From: Neptunomonas sp.
Lineage (GTDB): Bacteria; Pseudomonadota; Gammaproteobacteria; Pseudomonadales; Balneatricaceae
DNA: 7,834 nt
Direction: 5' to 3'
NCBI GenBank assembly: GCA_004195305.1
Contig: SDWN01000896.1
Span: 1 to 7,834 of the forward strand
The notes under the pieces were generated by a model. It was given only the letters and a program-made list of their open reading frames with translations, was not told the DNA's origin and did not search any database. Positions 1 to 5,557 of the stretch are shown piece by piece. Positions within the stretch are counted from its first letter, which is position 1; each line of letters opens with the position of its first letter. Position numbers and translations under genes: made by a program.

Positions 1-128
1 TAGCCAATTCTCATTCAAAGCTCAAACAGTTAGACGCCATTCTGTGAGAAAGCCGCAAGCGGGTCAAAGCTAAAGTGATCAACTGGGGAAATTTTCCTCT
101 AAGGACTGACAATTGAAAAGATGAGGGC

Positions 129-173
129 CTGATAATTGATCGGTCGCCAGTTCAAGTCTGGCAAGGTCCACCA
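129..173 (+). pseudogene. 3' half of a tRNA (Ile-GAT-like), 5' half missing
   Basis: The segment matches canonical tRNA geometry from position 32 to the CCA end. It has a seven-base anticodon loop CTGATAA (129-135; anticodon GAT, as in tRNA-Ile), a five-base 3' anticodon strand, a five-base variable loop, a perfect T-arm (GCCAG 146-150, TTCAAGT loop, CTGGC 158-162), a seven-base acceptor strand AAGGTCC, discriminator A and encoded CCA (171-173). The 5' half does not fit. AGGGC just upstream cannot form the anticodon stem, there is no D-arm, and no GGACCTT partner for the acceptor strand is present in bases 1-128. This looks like a tRNA remnant, such as the 3' part left at an integration or recombination boundary. 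The isoacceptor is inferred only from the loop. Confidence 0.6.
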
Positions 174-190
174 TCTACATAGAATCAATA

Positions 191-233
191 GGTTATATCT
201 GAGCCACGATGCGACTCGGATCGCATGGTTATA
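191..233. repeat. Dyad flanked by GGTTATA direct repeats
   Basis: ATGCGA (209-214) and TCGCAT (221-226) form a perfect six-base inverted repeat around a six-base loop. A GGTTATA heptamer lies on the left (191-197) and another abuts the right arm (227-233). It sits just downstream of the tRNA remnant. There is no T-run, so it is not a standard terminator, and its function is unknown. Bases 1-128 and 234-326 show no convincing gene; 1-128 contains only a small CCGC/GCGG hairpin near 52-59. Confidence 0.3.
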
Positions 234-326
234 GCCTGATCGAACACCGCAGTAAGCTACCACCAAAATCGTGCCTTCATCCCTTACTCTGTTGAATACC
301 CTACTGACTTACTAATGCCCCCGTTT

Positions 327-578
327 TTACTCATCAAGTACGGAGTAAGTGGGAAACATCTCTATGTTGTATTCTGCCAGCGTCCGATGGGTACCCAACA
401 GCACCGACACCTCTAATTTTTGATCACCGACGAATTTTGTTATCTCTGACGGTGACTGATAACTCAATCCTATAGCAACCACAGCCAGCGATTTATCCGC
501 ACTCAACGCGTTTAGGTTGCCGATGCCTAGCTTGCAGATGCACCAGACAGAAAAATCCAGGGTCAAAAAATGGAAGTG
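327..578 (-). pseudogene. Decayed TlpA/ScsD-like thioredoxin-fold disulfide oxidoreductase
   Basis: The minus-strand frame reads like the core of an exported thioredoxin-like disulfide reductase. It starts at the active-site region (SVWCICKLGIGNLNALSA), passes through the central strand (KSLAVVAIGLSYQSPSEI) and reaches the cis-proline segment (NIEMFPTYSVLDE). Family members normally have WCxxC and are about 150-180 residues long with an N-terminal membrane anchor. Here one residue is missing between the cysteines (C-I-C), a TAG interrupts the frame just upstream of the CxC region (579-581), only TTG is available as a start, and a stop follows LDE directly, removing the last strand and helix. 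No Shine-Dalgarno sequence precedes it. The fold call is from recalled family patterns. Loss of function is inferred from the broken active site and both truncations. It lies divergent to trhO. Confidence 0.55.
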
Positions 579-600
579 CTATAAGTCACTATCTGATAAT
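571..600 (+). promoter_or_regulatory. Weak candidate promoter for trhO
   Basis: GATAAT (595-600) matches five of six bases of a sigma70 -10 box. The best upstream partner, TGGAAG (571-576, 18-base spacer), matches only three of six of TTGACA. Position and orientation suit trhO, 57 bases ahead of its start. The -35 is poor, so either an activator is needed or the true promoter is elsewhere. Confidence 0.25.
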
Positions 601-620
601 ATCCTCCGCCCTCTAATGCA

Positions 621-637
621 CTGGATTTACGATCCAG
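621..637 (+). promoter_or_regulatory. Leader hairpin upstream of trhO
   Basis: CTGGAT (621-626) and ATCCAG (632-637) are a perfect inverted repeat with a five-base loop. They lie in the likely 5' leader and end nine bases before the AGGA ribosome-binding site. The hairpin could affect ribosome access or mRNA stability. No T-run follows, so it is not a terminator. Confidence 0.35.
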
Positions 638-656
638 CTAGCGATCAGGAATTACC

Positions 657-1658
657 ATGTCACAATTTGTTGTCACTGCGCTCTATAAATTCGTTACTCT
701 CGAAAATTTTGAGCAACTACGTGCACCGCTGCTTGCCGCGATGGAAGCAAATACCATTCGCGGTACCTTGCTGCTCGCCCGAGAGGGGATCAACGGAACG
801 GTTGCCGGCACCCGCGAACAAATCGATACCCTGCTAAGCTGGCTGAAAAGCGACCCTCGCTTGGCCGAACTGGATCACAAGGAGTCCTACGCCACACAAC
901 TGCCGTTCAAACGCTGCAAGGTCAAACTAAAAAAAGAGATTGTAACCCTGGGCGTTGAGGGTATCGATCCAGATCGGGTGGTTGGCACCTACGTCAAACC
1001 GGCCGATTGGAATGCACTGATCAGCGACCCCAGCGTGTTGGTTATCGATACGCGTAACGACTACGAAGTGGAAATCGGCACCTTTGCCAACGCGATCAAC
1101 CCCAAGACAGAAACCTTCCGCGAGTTCCCGTCCTTCGTGGCTAAAAATCTAGACAAAAATCTGCACAAAAAAGTCGCTATGTTTTGCACCGGTGGTATTC
1201 GGTGTGAAAAATCCACCGCTTATCTCAAAGAGCAGGGGTTTGATGAGGTGTTTCACCTGCAAGGCGGCATCCTAAAATACCTAGAAGAGATGCCCGCAAA
1301 GGGTTCCTTGTGGCAAGGTGACTGTTTTGTGTTTGATGATCGAGTGTCAGTTAACCATCAGCTACAGAAAGGTCTATACGATCAGTGTTACGCCTGCCGC
1401 AAGCCGATCACAGAGAAAGAAAAAAGCAGCGCCCTGTATGTCAAAGGAGTTAGTTGCCACCATTGCTACGACACAAAATCAGTCATACAAAAAACCCGTT
1501 TTTCGGAACGCCAGAAACAGATGGAGCTGGCGTCACAGCGAGGCAGCGCCCATATTGGTGCCGAGGCAACTATTACTTTGAACAATGACAAACAGAAAAA
1601 GCACTCGGCTAAAGTGGCACAACGACAACGCCTGCTGTCAATTAGCGAGCCTGGTTAA
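657..1658 (+). CDS. trhO: tRNA uridine(34) hydroxylase TrhO (rhodanese-domain, YceA family)
   Basis: The 333-residue protein matches the TrhO/YceA family, which hydroxylates U34 of certain tRNAs to 5-hydroxyuridine using oxygen, a step towards the wobble modification cmo5U/mcmo5U in the cytoplasm. Residues 1-105 form the acylphosphatase-like N-terminal domain with the hallmark LLLAREGINGTVAG (38-51). Residues about 120-215 are the rhodanese domain, with VIDTRNDYEVEIGTF and the catalytic loop MFCTGGIRCEKS, where Cys177 is the predicted active cysteine. A tail with paired cysteines (244/247 CYAC and 267/270 CHHC) could bind zinc, and a basic segment ends the protein. Length is normal or slightly short for the family, and all key motifs are intact. 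The start has AGGA (647-650) six bases upstream. It is monocistronic, between a pseudogene and a terminator. Identification by motif is strong; the enzymatic role is transferred from the family. Confidence 0.93.
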   Translation: MSQFVVTALYKFVTLENFEQLRAPLLAAMEANTIRGTLLLAREGINGTVAGTREQIDTLLSWLKSDPRLAELDHKESYATQLPFKRCKVKLKKEIVTLGVEGIDPDRVVGTYVKPADWNALISDPSVLVIDTRNDYEVEIGTFANAINPKTETFREFPSFVAKNLDKNLHKKVAMFCTGGIRCEKSTAYLKEQGFDEVFHLQGGILKYLEEMPAKGSLWQGDCFVFDDRVSVNHQLQKGLYDQCYACRKPITEKEKSSALYVKGVSCHHCYDTKSVIQKTRFSERQKQMELASQRGSAHIGAEATITLNNDKQKKHSAKVAQRQRLLSISEPG

Positions 1659-1693
1659 TTATGTCGATCACGGAACAGATTAACGGAGAGTTT

Positions 1694-1834
1694 TTAGGCA
1701 GGATAGAAAGCAAAAAAGCCGCCTTCAATGGCAGCTTCTTTAATTGAGTCCTTCACCGCTACCCACCAAACTCCTTTTGATGGCACATCCAATGTGTCCG
1801 TGTAGCTTGGGGGCAATTCTGCACTAGCTGAGGG
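1694..1834 (-). pseudogene. Unrecognised protein-like fragment (C-terminal remnant)
   Basis: A minus-strand open stretch of 46 codons, bounded upstream by a TGA (1835-1837), reads like genuine protein: PPSYTDTLDVPSKGVWWVAV, then KDSIKEAAIEGGFFAFYPA and a stop. The mix of proline/aspartate turns, a WW-containing strand, an amphipathic helix-like segment and an aromatic end is unlike random translation. There is no ATG and no convincing ribosome-binding site, so it is most likely the surviving C-terminus of a lost gene. It lies antisense to the putative trhO terminator. I do not recognise the family. It could also be coincidence. Confidence 0.25.
1716..1741 (+). terminator. Candidate Rho-independent terminator of trhO
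   Basis: AAGCCGCC (1716-1723) pairs with GGCAGCTT (1730-1737) around a six-base loop, seven of eight positions paired, followed by the T-rich CTTT. It is 58 bases downstream of the trhO stop codon. An A6 run precedes the stem, so it might work weakly on the other strand as well. The internal mismatch and interrupted T-tract limit confidence, and the overlap with the minus-strand protein-like fragment is an alternative reason for the sequence. Confidence 0.45.
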
Positions 1835-2425
1835 TCAGTGAATATAGGAATAATTCCTAGATTGCCGCGGTGCGATATATCACTTTTAGCAGGTCGTTGT
1901 AGGGCCGCTATGTAGCCCATCGCGGTCACTCAGGGGCTGACTAATGGAACGCCAGTCAGCAGCTCCTTACGACACTTTGCGGACGGTCACCTCTGGTCTG
2001 AGTGGGCTACTGGAGAAGCTTCGGAGTTCCTTATAGCGGACGCCACACGGAGCGAGAGGTCAATAACGGCAACATCATCTACGGTTGCTCAGTGGCAATG
2101 CTACGGTGGTAGACCTGACCCTAGCGCCCCATTGATTAGAAGACCTATGGCAGCCAGACATAAGCCGATGACTGTATATTTATTAGTTTTACGAGGTTGG
2201 CGATTTTCCTCTGATCTCTTCTGTAACTCTACTGCAGAGGGAAAGAGCATTGACTGCCGGTTAGGCGTGAAGAAGCAGGTATCCTTATCGTGCCTGTCTC
2301 CTATTTTCCCCTGTGCTTCAATAGAAAAAGCGCTTATTTTTTACAAGGCAATCTCGTTCTTATCGGAATAAGTGACAACGTCGACCTTGTTGCCAGGAAG
2401 CACCCGCCCAAACATGTAGTTTGTA
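1835..2425. other. Gene-free spacer with nested inverted repeats
   Basis: No convincing coding region is visible on either strand. The one longer open frame (from 2132, +) begins at TTG, has no ribosome-binding site and has an unnatural composition. The notable structure is at 1912-2010. GTAGCCC (1912-1918) pairs with GGGCTAC (2004-2010), CACTCAG (1927-1933) pairs with CTGAGTG (1998-2004), and inside them CTGACT (1937-1942) pairs with AGTCAG (1954-1959). Together they could fold into a long, branched hairpin. No known RNA family is recognised. The spacer may be remnant sequence from lost genes. Confidence 0.4.
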
Positions 2426-2454
2426 CCCCCTCTGTCACATAGTAACAGAGGGGG
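2426..2454 (-). terminator. Strong hairpin 3' of the secreted repeat protein gene
   Basis: CCCCCTCTGT (2426-2435) and ACAGAGGGGG (2445-2454) form a perfect ten-base-pair stem around a nine-base loop. On the minus strand it begins 23 bases after the stop codon of the 2478-4226 gene. No T-run follows on that strand (TACAAA instead), so it is either an atypical terminator or a 3'-end stabilising structure. Confidence 0.5.
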
Positions 2455-2477
2455 GGGTAGCGATCGCTCCAGACCGA

Positions 2478-4226
2478 TTAAGGTCTCATATCACCTGGAA
2501 CCACTAAAGGTCTCATATCATTTGGAACCACTATGTTCACGTCAGCTGAAGAACTATTGCCTGATCCATCAGTAGCCGTAACCGATACGGTATAGGTCCT
2601 AATATTATTACCACTGGCCCGTTCGGCACGAAGCTGAAGCGTTACAGTATCCTCGCCTAAAATGGGAGCGGTGAAATCCTCTCCAGGCTCGGCATCTGCA
2701 TCATCGGAGCTGACATCGGCACTCAGTGTAACAAACCCGCTGTTATCAGAGGCATTGACCTGAATGATGATGTCTACCATCTGATTATTCGGTGGCGACA
2801 GGATTGACACGTTCGGAACAGGCGCAAGCGTCGGAAAAGAGCTATCTACAATATCGACTTTAACACCGGCAGTAACGGGTGGATTCACGCCGTCATTTAC
2901 TTCCAGTGTAACAACATGCGTCCCAAGCTCCATGCTTCTGTTTACAGGAAATAAACATGATGGAAGCTGAACAGGAGTCCCGCCAGCAATCGTCTCTACA
3001 TTACCTGCGCAATACGTTTCGCTTCCCTCATACCAACTGTAGGTCAGCGTGTCTCCTTCGTTGTCAGAGACCTCTCCCCCGAGAGTGATAACCGTCAGTA
3101 TTTCATAAGTTCCTCCGCCAGTTGGTGCCACACTGGGGGCAAGCTGGCACGGTTCTGCACGAAAGATCTCAGTGGAAGAATGATCCTGCTTGCTGGGCCA
3201 CGCAACATGTCCGCTATTGTTAATTTGAGGCATGTAACCACCGCCTAATTCCCCACCGGTTAGCTGAGTAGTTGTACCTAGCTGGCTATCATAGAAGAAG
3301 ATTTCTTCTTTAAAGGAAAGTTCCCTCCATACAACATCTCCAAGATCATTAATATTGACATAGGCTGCAAAGAAAGCATTACTAGCATTATTGGTCAACT
3401 GGGTAATTTCTGATGTTGAACTTTTGTATAAAAAAACCTCACGAGCACCCTCAGCCCATACAATGTCTCCCGAACTGTTCACCTTTGGACGCTCGGCCCC
3501 GCCAGCGTTGCTTATCTGGGTTGTAATCAAGGTATTCTTGTCATAACTATATAGGTTTCCATCATCCCCGGCCCACACGACAAGTCCAGAATCATTGGTG
3601 CGCGGGTGCTGGTCGTTCCCGCTATTGTTGGTAAGCTGAGTCGCAGATGATGTCGCTGAATTATAGAAGAAAATCTCGTAGTCAACCCCGTCATGCGCCC
3701 TCCAGACCAGGTCAGACGAGGCATTGATCTGTACTTCATAGCCACTGTGAGCAATCTTGCTGGTAGTCGACGTACTGCCGTCATAAAGATAGACGCCTCC
3801 GGGTCCTGTCCACGCGATATCACCGCTATCGTTAATTTGTGGATGGAAATCGTGATAATTGGTGTCGCTAATCAGTGTTGTAACAGAAGTCGCCATATCA
3901 TAGAGGTATATTTCGTAATCGATACCGTCATGACCCCACCACACGACCTGGCCATTGTTGTTAATCTTAGGGTCACTTTCACGGCGGCCTGGAGTATTCG
4001 TGAGATTAATGACCGAACCGTCAGCATGGACATACAGATAAATATCTCCATCTGAATTTTCATATTTCTGCCAGACGATATCCCCGCTTTCATTCTGATC
4101 TACGAAATTACTAGACGCATAGTCAGCCGAGTCAGTCAACTGCGTCGAACACATATTGGCAAATGCGGAACTGGTCGTAATTGTCAAAGCCGAAGCTAAA
4201 GATACTGCCATCCATTTCTGCTTCAT
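2478..4226 (-). CDS. Exported beta-propeller repeat protein with PKD-like and Ig/HYR-like domains
   Basis: This 582-residue protein starts with a Sec signal peptide (1-23, cleavage after SAFA). Residues about 49-345 hold seven repeats of 36-46 residues with the pattern [IV][VA]W, then acidic/Gly residues, E/D-I-x-x-Y, a T-rich strand, Q-L/I-T-N and P-x-IN-x-SG-D. A final half repeat (VAWPSK...EIFRAE, to 360) could close a seven-bladed propeller, as in TolB/PD40-type folds. Residues about 363-461 resemble a PKD domain (GGEVSDNEGDTLTYSWYEG, GTHVVTLEVNDG). Residues 470-569 resemble an Ig/HYR-like module ending LQLRAERASGN, TYTVSVTATDGSGNSS and IVVPND. I chose the ATG at 4226 because GGGAGG lies just upstream and the signal peptide follows; an in-frame ATG at 4259 would add eleven unlikely residues. 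No catalytic motif, sortase signal or anchor domain is visible. It is likely periplasmic or secreted and binding or adhesive in role, but its partner is unknown. Confidence 0.85.
   Translation of the reverse strand: MKQKWMAVSLASALTITTSSAFANMCSTQLTDSADYASSNFVDQNESGDIVWQKYENSDGDIYLYVHADGSVINLTNTPGRRESDPKINNNGQVVWWGHDGIDYEIYLYDMATSVTTLISDTNYHDFHPQINDSGDIAWTGPGGVYLYDGSTSTTSKIAHSGYEVQINASSDLVWRAHDGVDYEIFFYNSATSSATQLTNNSGNDQHPRTNDSGLVVWAGDDGNLYSYDKNTLITTQISNAGGAERPKVNSSGDIVWAEGAREVFLYKSSTSEITQLTNNASNAFFAAYVNINDLGDVVWRELSFKEEIFFYDSQLGTTTQLTGGELGGGYMPQINNSGHVAWPSKQDHSSTEIFRAEPCQLAPSVAPTGGGTYEILTVITLGGEVSDNEGDTLTYSWYEGSETYCAGNVETIAGGTPVQLPSCLFPVNRSMELGTHVVTLEVNDGVNPPVTAGVKVDIVDSSFPTLAPVPNVSILSPPNNQMVDIIIQVNASDNSGFVTLSADVSSDDADAEPGEDFTAPILGEDTVTLQLRAERASGNNIRTYTVSVTATDGSGNSSSADVNIVVPNDMRPLVVPGDMRP
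2480..2533 (-). repeat. 27-bp tandem duplication at the 3' end of a gene
   Basis: Two adjacent 27-base units (2480-2506 and 2507-2533) differ at only two positions. The period is a multiple of three, so the duplication is in frame. The encoded C-terminus contains VVPNDMRPL followed by VVPGDMRP and the stop. Confidence 0.9.
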
Positions 4227-4249
4227 TTCTGCCTCCCATGAAAAAAATA

Positions 4250-4279
4250 TTATCAACAAAATAGTAGAGTAGGTATAAA
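4250..4279 (+). promoter_or_regulatory. Candidate sigma70 promoter of the 4322 gene
   Basis: TTATCA (4250-4255, four of six of the -35 consensus) and TATAAA (4274-4279, five of six of the -10) are 18 bases apart and face the small gene at 4322. The -10 overlaps the dyad at 4269-4284. A divergent promoter for the 4226 gene must lie in the same 95-base region, but I see no good boxes for it. Confidence 0.4.
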
Positions 4280-4284
4280 CCTAC
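4269..4284. promoter_or_regulatory. Operator-like dyad in the divergent control region
   Basis: GTAGGT (4269-4274) and ACCTAC (4279-4284) form a perfect inverted repeat around ATAA, lying across the -10-like box. The position suits a repressor site that could control one or both divergent genes. No regulator is encoded beside it, unless the small basic protein at 4322 acts this way (inference). Confidence 0.4.
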
Positions 4285-4321
4285 CTGCCCCCTCTACCTT
4301 CCATGAAAGGAGGGTCACGGT

Positions 4322-4642
4322 ATGTATCGACGCAGCAAGAAATATCAGGAGCAAGTTGCCCGTTTGGCAAACGCGAAAGCCGCTAAAGAACTCAAGCGGC
4401 TGGAAAATGCTATCCCTGCTGATCGTACCGACCTCCCTGCTCTCAGACGGGTAATCGAAATCACCGATTACGATTCAGGATCACCTGTTACCCACCGCAT
4501 TGAATTATACCGTATTGATCGCATTTATTGCTATAACGTCAATATCGATCGGAAGCCCTGGAAACAGCGCATTGGCTGGAGCCGTATCTTGGAAGGGTTA
4601 AGAAAGGCTCTTCCTAGAATGAGGCAATTCGATGACGTATAA
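4322..4642 (+). CDS. Small basic protein of unknown function
   Basis: This 106-residue protein is not recognised. It opens with a basic, probably helical segment (RRSKKYQEQVARLANAKAAK, 3-22), then a short proline-containing linker. A compact, probably beta-rich region follows (RRVIEITDYDSG at 42-53, HRIELYRIDRIYCYNVNIDR at 58-77), and a tryptophan-rich, helical end (KPWKQRIGWSRILEGLRKAL, 78-97). No signal peptide or membrane segment is visible. The start is well supported by AAGGAGG (4307-4313) eight bases before the ATG, one of the strongest ribosome-binding sites in the window, so it is probably expressed. It is divergent from the exported repeat protein. The basic ends would suit nucleic-acid binding, but that is inference. 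No clear terminator follows; AGTCGC/GCGACT (4642-4686) encloses too large a loop to count. Confidence 0.6.
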   Translation: MYRRSKKYQEQVARLANAKAAKELKRLENAIPADRTDLPALRRVIEITDYDSGSPVTHRIELYRIDRIYCYNVNIDRKPWKQRIGWSRILEGLRKALPRMRQFDDV

Positions 4643-5137
4643 GTCGCTACATTAGCCGTGGATAATGGTCCGCTTTTGGGGCGACTACTGACGCACGTAA
4701 ACGCCAAGAAACATCAATCTGAGCGACCGCTTTAATGCAATCGACCGACGCTCAACCTCCCCGCCAGAACCCACCCTCAACACACCAACCCATACCCCGA
4801 TCACTCAGCCATAGGCCATGACCAACCTGCTGCGAGGTGGCCAGCCTGGTAGTCAGTTGAGCATGAGTCGATGCATGTTGATCACTCTCCAATCTGTCCA
4901 ACACAATTCTATCGATTACAGGTGCCCATTATTGGTGAACATGAATAATGTCTAAGGTACCTCTCTAATGAAGGGACAAACCCAAACAGGTCGTAGAACA
5001 TCCGCTTTTGCATGAATATAATTCACGTTAAAAAAAACCGTCCTCCTTAACTCCTCCATGATGCTCTCAATAACTGAGGAAAAACAGGTACCTAATATGG
5101 AAGTAACGATCCGAACATAAATTAAAAGGTATTGCCC
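4643..5137. other. Gene-poor spacer
   Basis: I find no supported gene here. Visible structures are a perfect seven-base inverted repeat CATTATT/AATAATG (4927-4933 and 4944-4950, ten-base loop), a ten-base direct repeat TCCGCTTTTG (4669-4678 and 5001-5010), two GGTACCT-containing sites (near 4956 and 5088) and an A-run at 5030-5037. A 35-codon minus-strand open frame (4952-5059) starts with ATG but has no clear ribosome-binding site. Confidence 0.4.
5017..5022 (+). promoter_or_regulatory. Candidate -10 box for the 5138 gene
   Basis: A perfect TATAAT lies about 115 bases upstream of the start at 5138. The sequence at the expected -35 (TAGAAC, 4994-4999, 17-base spacer) matches only three of six positions, so the assignment is tentative. 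Confidence 0.3.
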
Positions 5138-5557
5138 ATGAACAACCCACTACGCATCATCAAGAAAGACCAATGCAGTAAAATCTCATCACCCGATGAG
5201 CCTACCCTCACCTACCACGTCGGCTATGACGACAACAGAAAATCCCACCACCTACGCATTACTCACAACAGCACCGGCGGATTCTTCAGCAATGAATGGA
5301 TCAGCCTGGATAGCATCCTTGTAGCCATAGAGGGGTGCGAACCTGGCAAACCCTTCAAGGCTCTCGTCTTGAATAACCTCGATCAGTCTAAGAGCGCTAA
5401 TAATCACGGTTTCCTATCCGCAGCACTCAGGGCAGAGAAGATCCTACTGCCTGGCGAAAAGCAGAAACTTGTCCACTCAAAAGGAGACTCAAAGTGGCAC
5501 GGTGCCATGCAGCTTCGTCCAGGCGTCGAACTGGCTCAAAAAAACGTGTCCCGATAG
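5138..5557 (+). CDS. Unrecognised protein, left copy with its 3' end replaced
   Basis: The 139-residue product is not recognised by function. The N-terminus looks like a small alpha/beta protein: TYHVGYDDNRKSHHLRITH (25-43), then GGFFSNEWISLDSILVAIEG (47-66). Residues 71-119 (KPFKALVL... to KGDSK) are 84% identical to the right-hand copy beyond sulP (41 of 49 residues). After residue 119 the similarity stops. The last 20 residues are translated antisense to the 3' end of sulP and are probably not native. The ATG at 5138 is preferred over the in-frame TTG at 5132 because AAAAGG (5124-5129) is eight bases from the ATG and only two from the TTG. The intact ancestor was probably about 167 residues, counting the C-terminus kept in the right copy. 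The gene may be non-functional, although its first 119 codons are undamaged. Confidence 0.6.
   Translation: MNNPLRIIKKDQCSKISSPDEPTLTYHVGYDDNRKSHHLRITHNSTGGFFSNEWISLDSILVAIEGCEPGKPFKALVLNNLDQSKSANNHGFLSAALRAEKILLPGEKQKLVHSKGDSKWHGAMQLRPGVELAQKNVSR
5348..5494 (+). repeat. Direct repeat, left member (pairs with 7454-7600)
   Basis: These 147 bases align without gaps to 7454-7600 with 22 mismatches, about 85% identity. By codon position the mismatches fall 14 in third, five in first and three in second positions, the pattern left by selection on protein sequence. Confidence 0.85.

Noticed and set aside
617..641. Anticodon-arm-like hairpin (five-base stem CTGGA/TCCAG, seven-base loop TTTACGA) before trhO
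   Set aside because: No D-arm, T-arm or acceptor stem surrounds it, so it is a leader hairpin and not a tRNA.
517..837. Plus-strand 106-codon open frame overlapping the start of trhO
   Set aside because: It lies in another frame of the thioredoxin relic and trhO, with no ribosome-binding site or protein-like features.
2259..2270. GGTTAGGC resembling an integron attC core site
   Set aside because: No matching inverse core and no attC-type arms at the right spacing, and no integrase in the window.
2286..2310. GTGCCTGTCTCCTATTTTCC, resembling sequence often seen near IS200-like/REP-associated transposases
   Set aside because: No transposase frame or paired repeat is visible; the resemblance rests on memory only.
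2132..2371. Plus-strand 79-codon frame in the long spacer
   Set aside because: It has a TTG start, no Shine-Dalgarno sequence, many Cys/Ser/Arg residues and no recognisable pattern; probably chance.
2459..2468. AGCGATCGCT palindrome containing the HIP1 octamer of cyanobacteria
   Set aside because: A single occurrence in a window that otherwise looks proteobacterial; it carries no weight.
3693..4055. Open frames within the exported repeat protein gene (this one and those on the minus strand at 3527-3823 and 3872-4093)
   Set aside because: They are shadow frames produced by the repeated composition of the real gene.
4669..5010. Ten-base direct repeat TCCGCTTTTG at 4669 and 5001 as possible ends of a small mobile element
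   Set aside because: No inverted termini, target duplication or coding content between them; a chance repeat is plausible.
4952..5059. 35-codon minus-strand ORF beginning MEELRRTVFFNV
   Set aside because: No clear ribosome-binding site or family, and it overlaps a TATAAT-like box of the plus-strand gene; too short to support.
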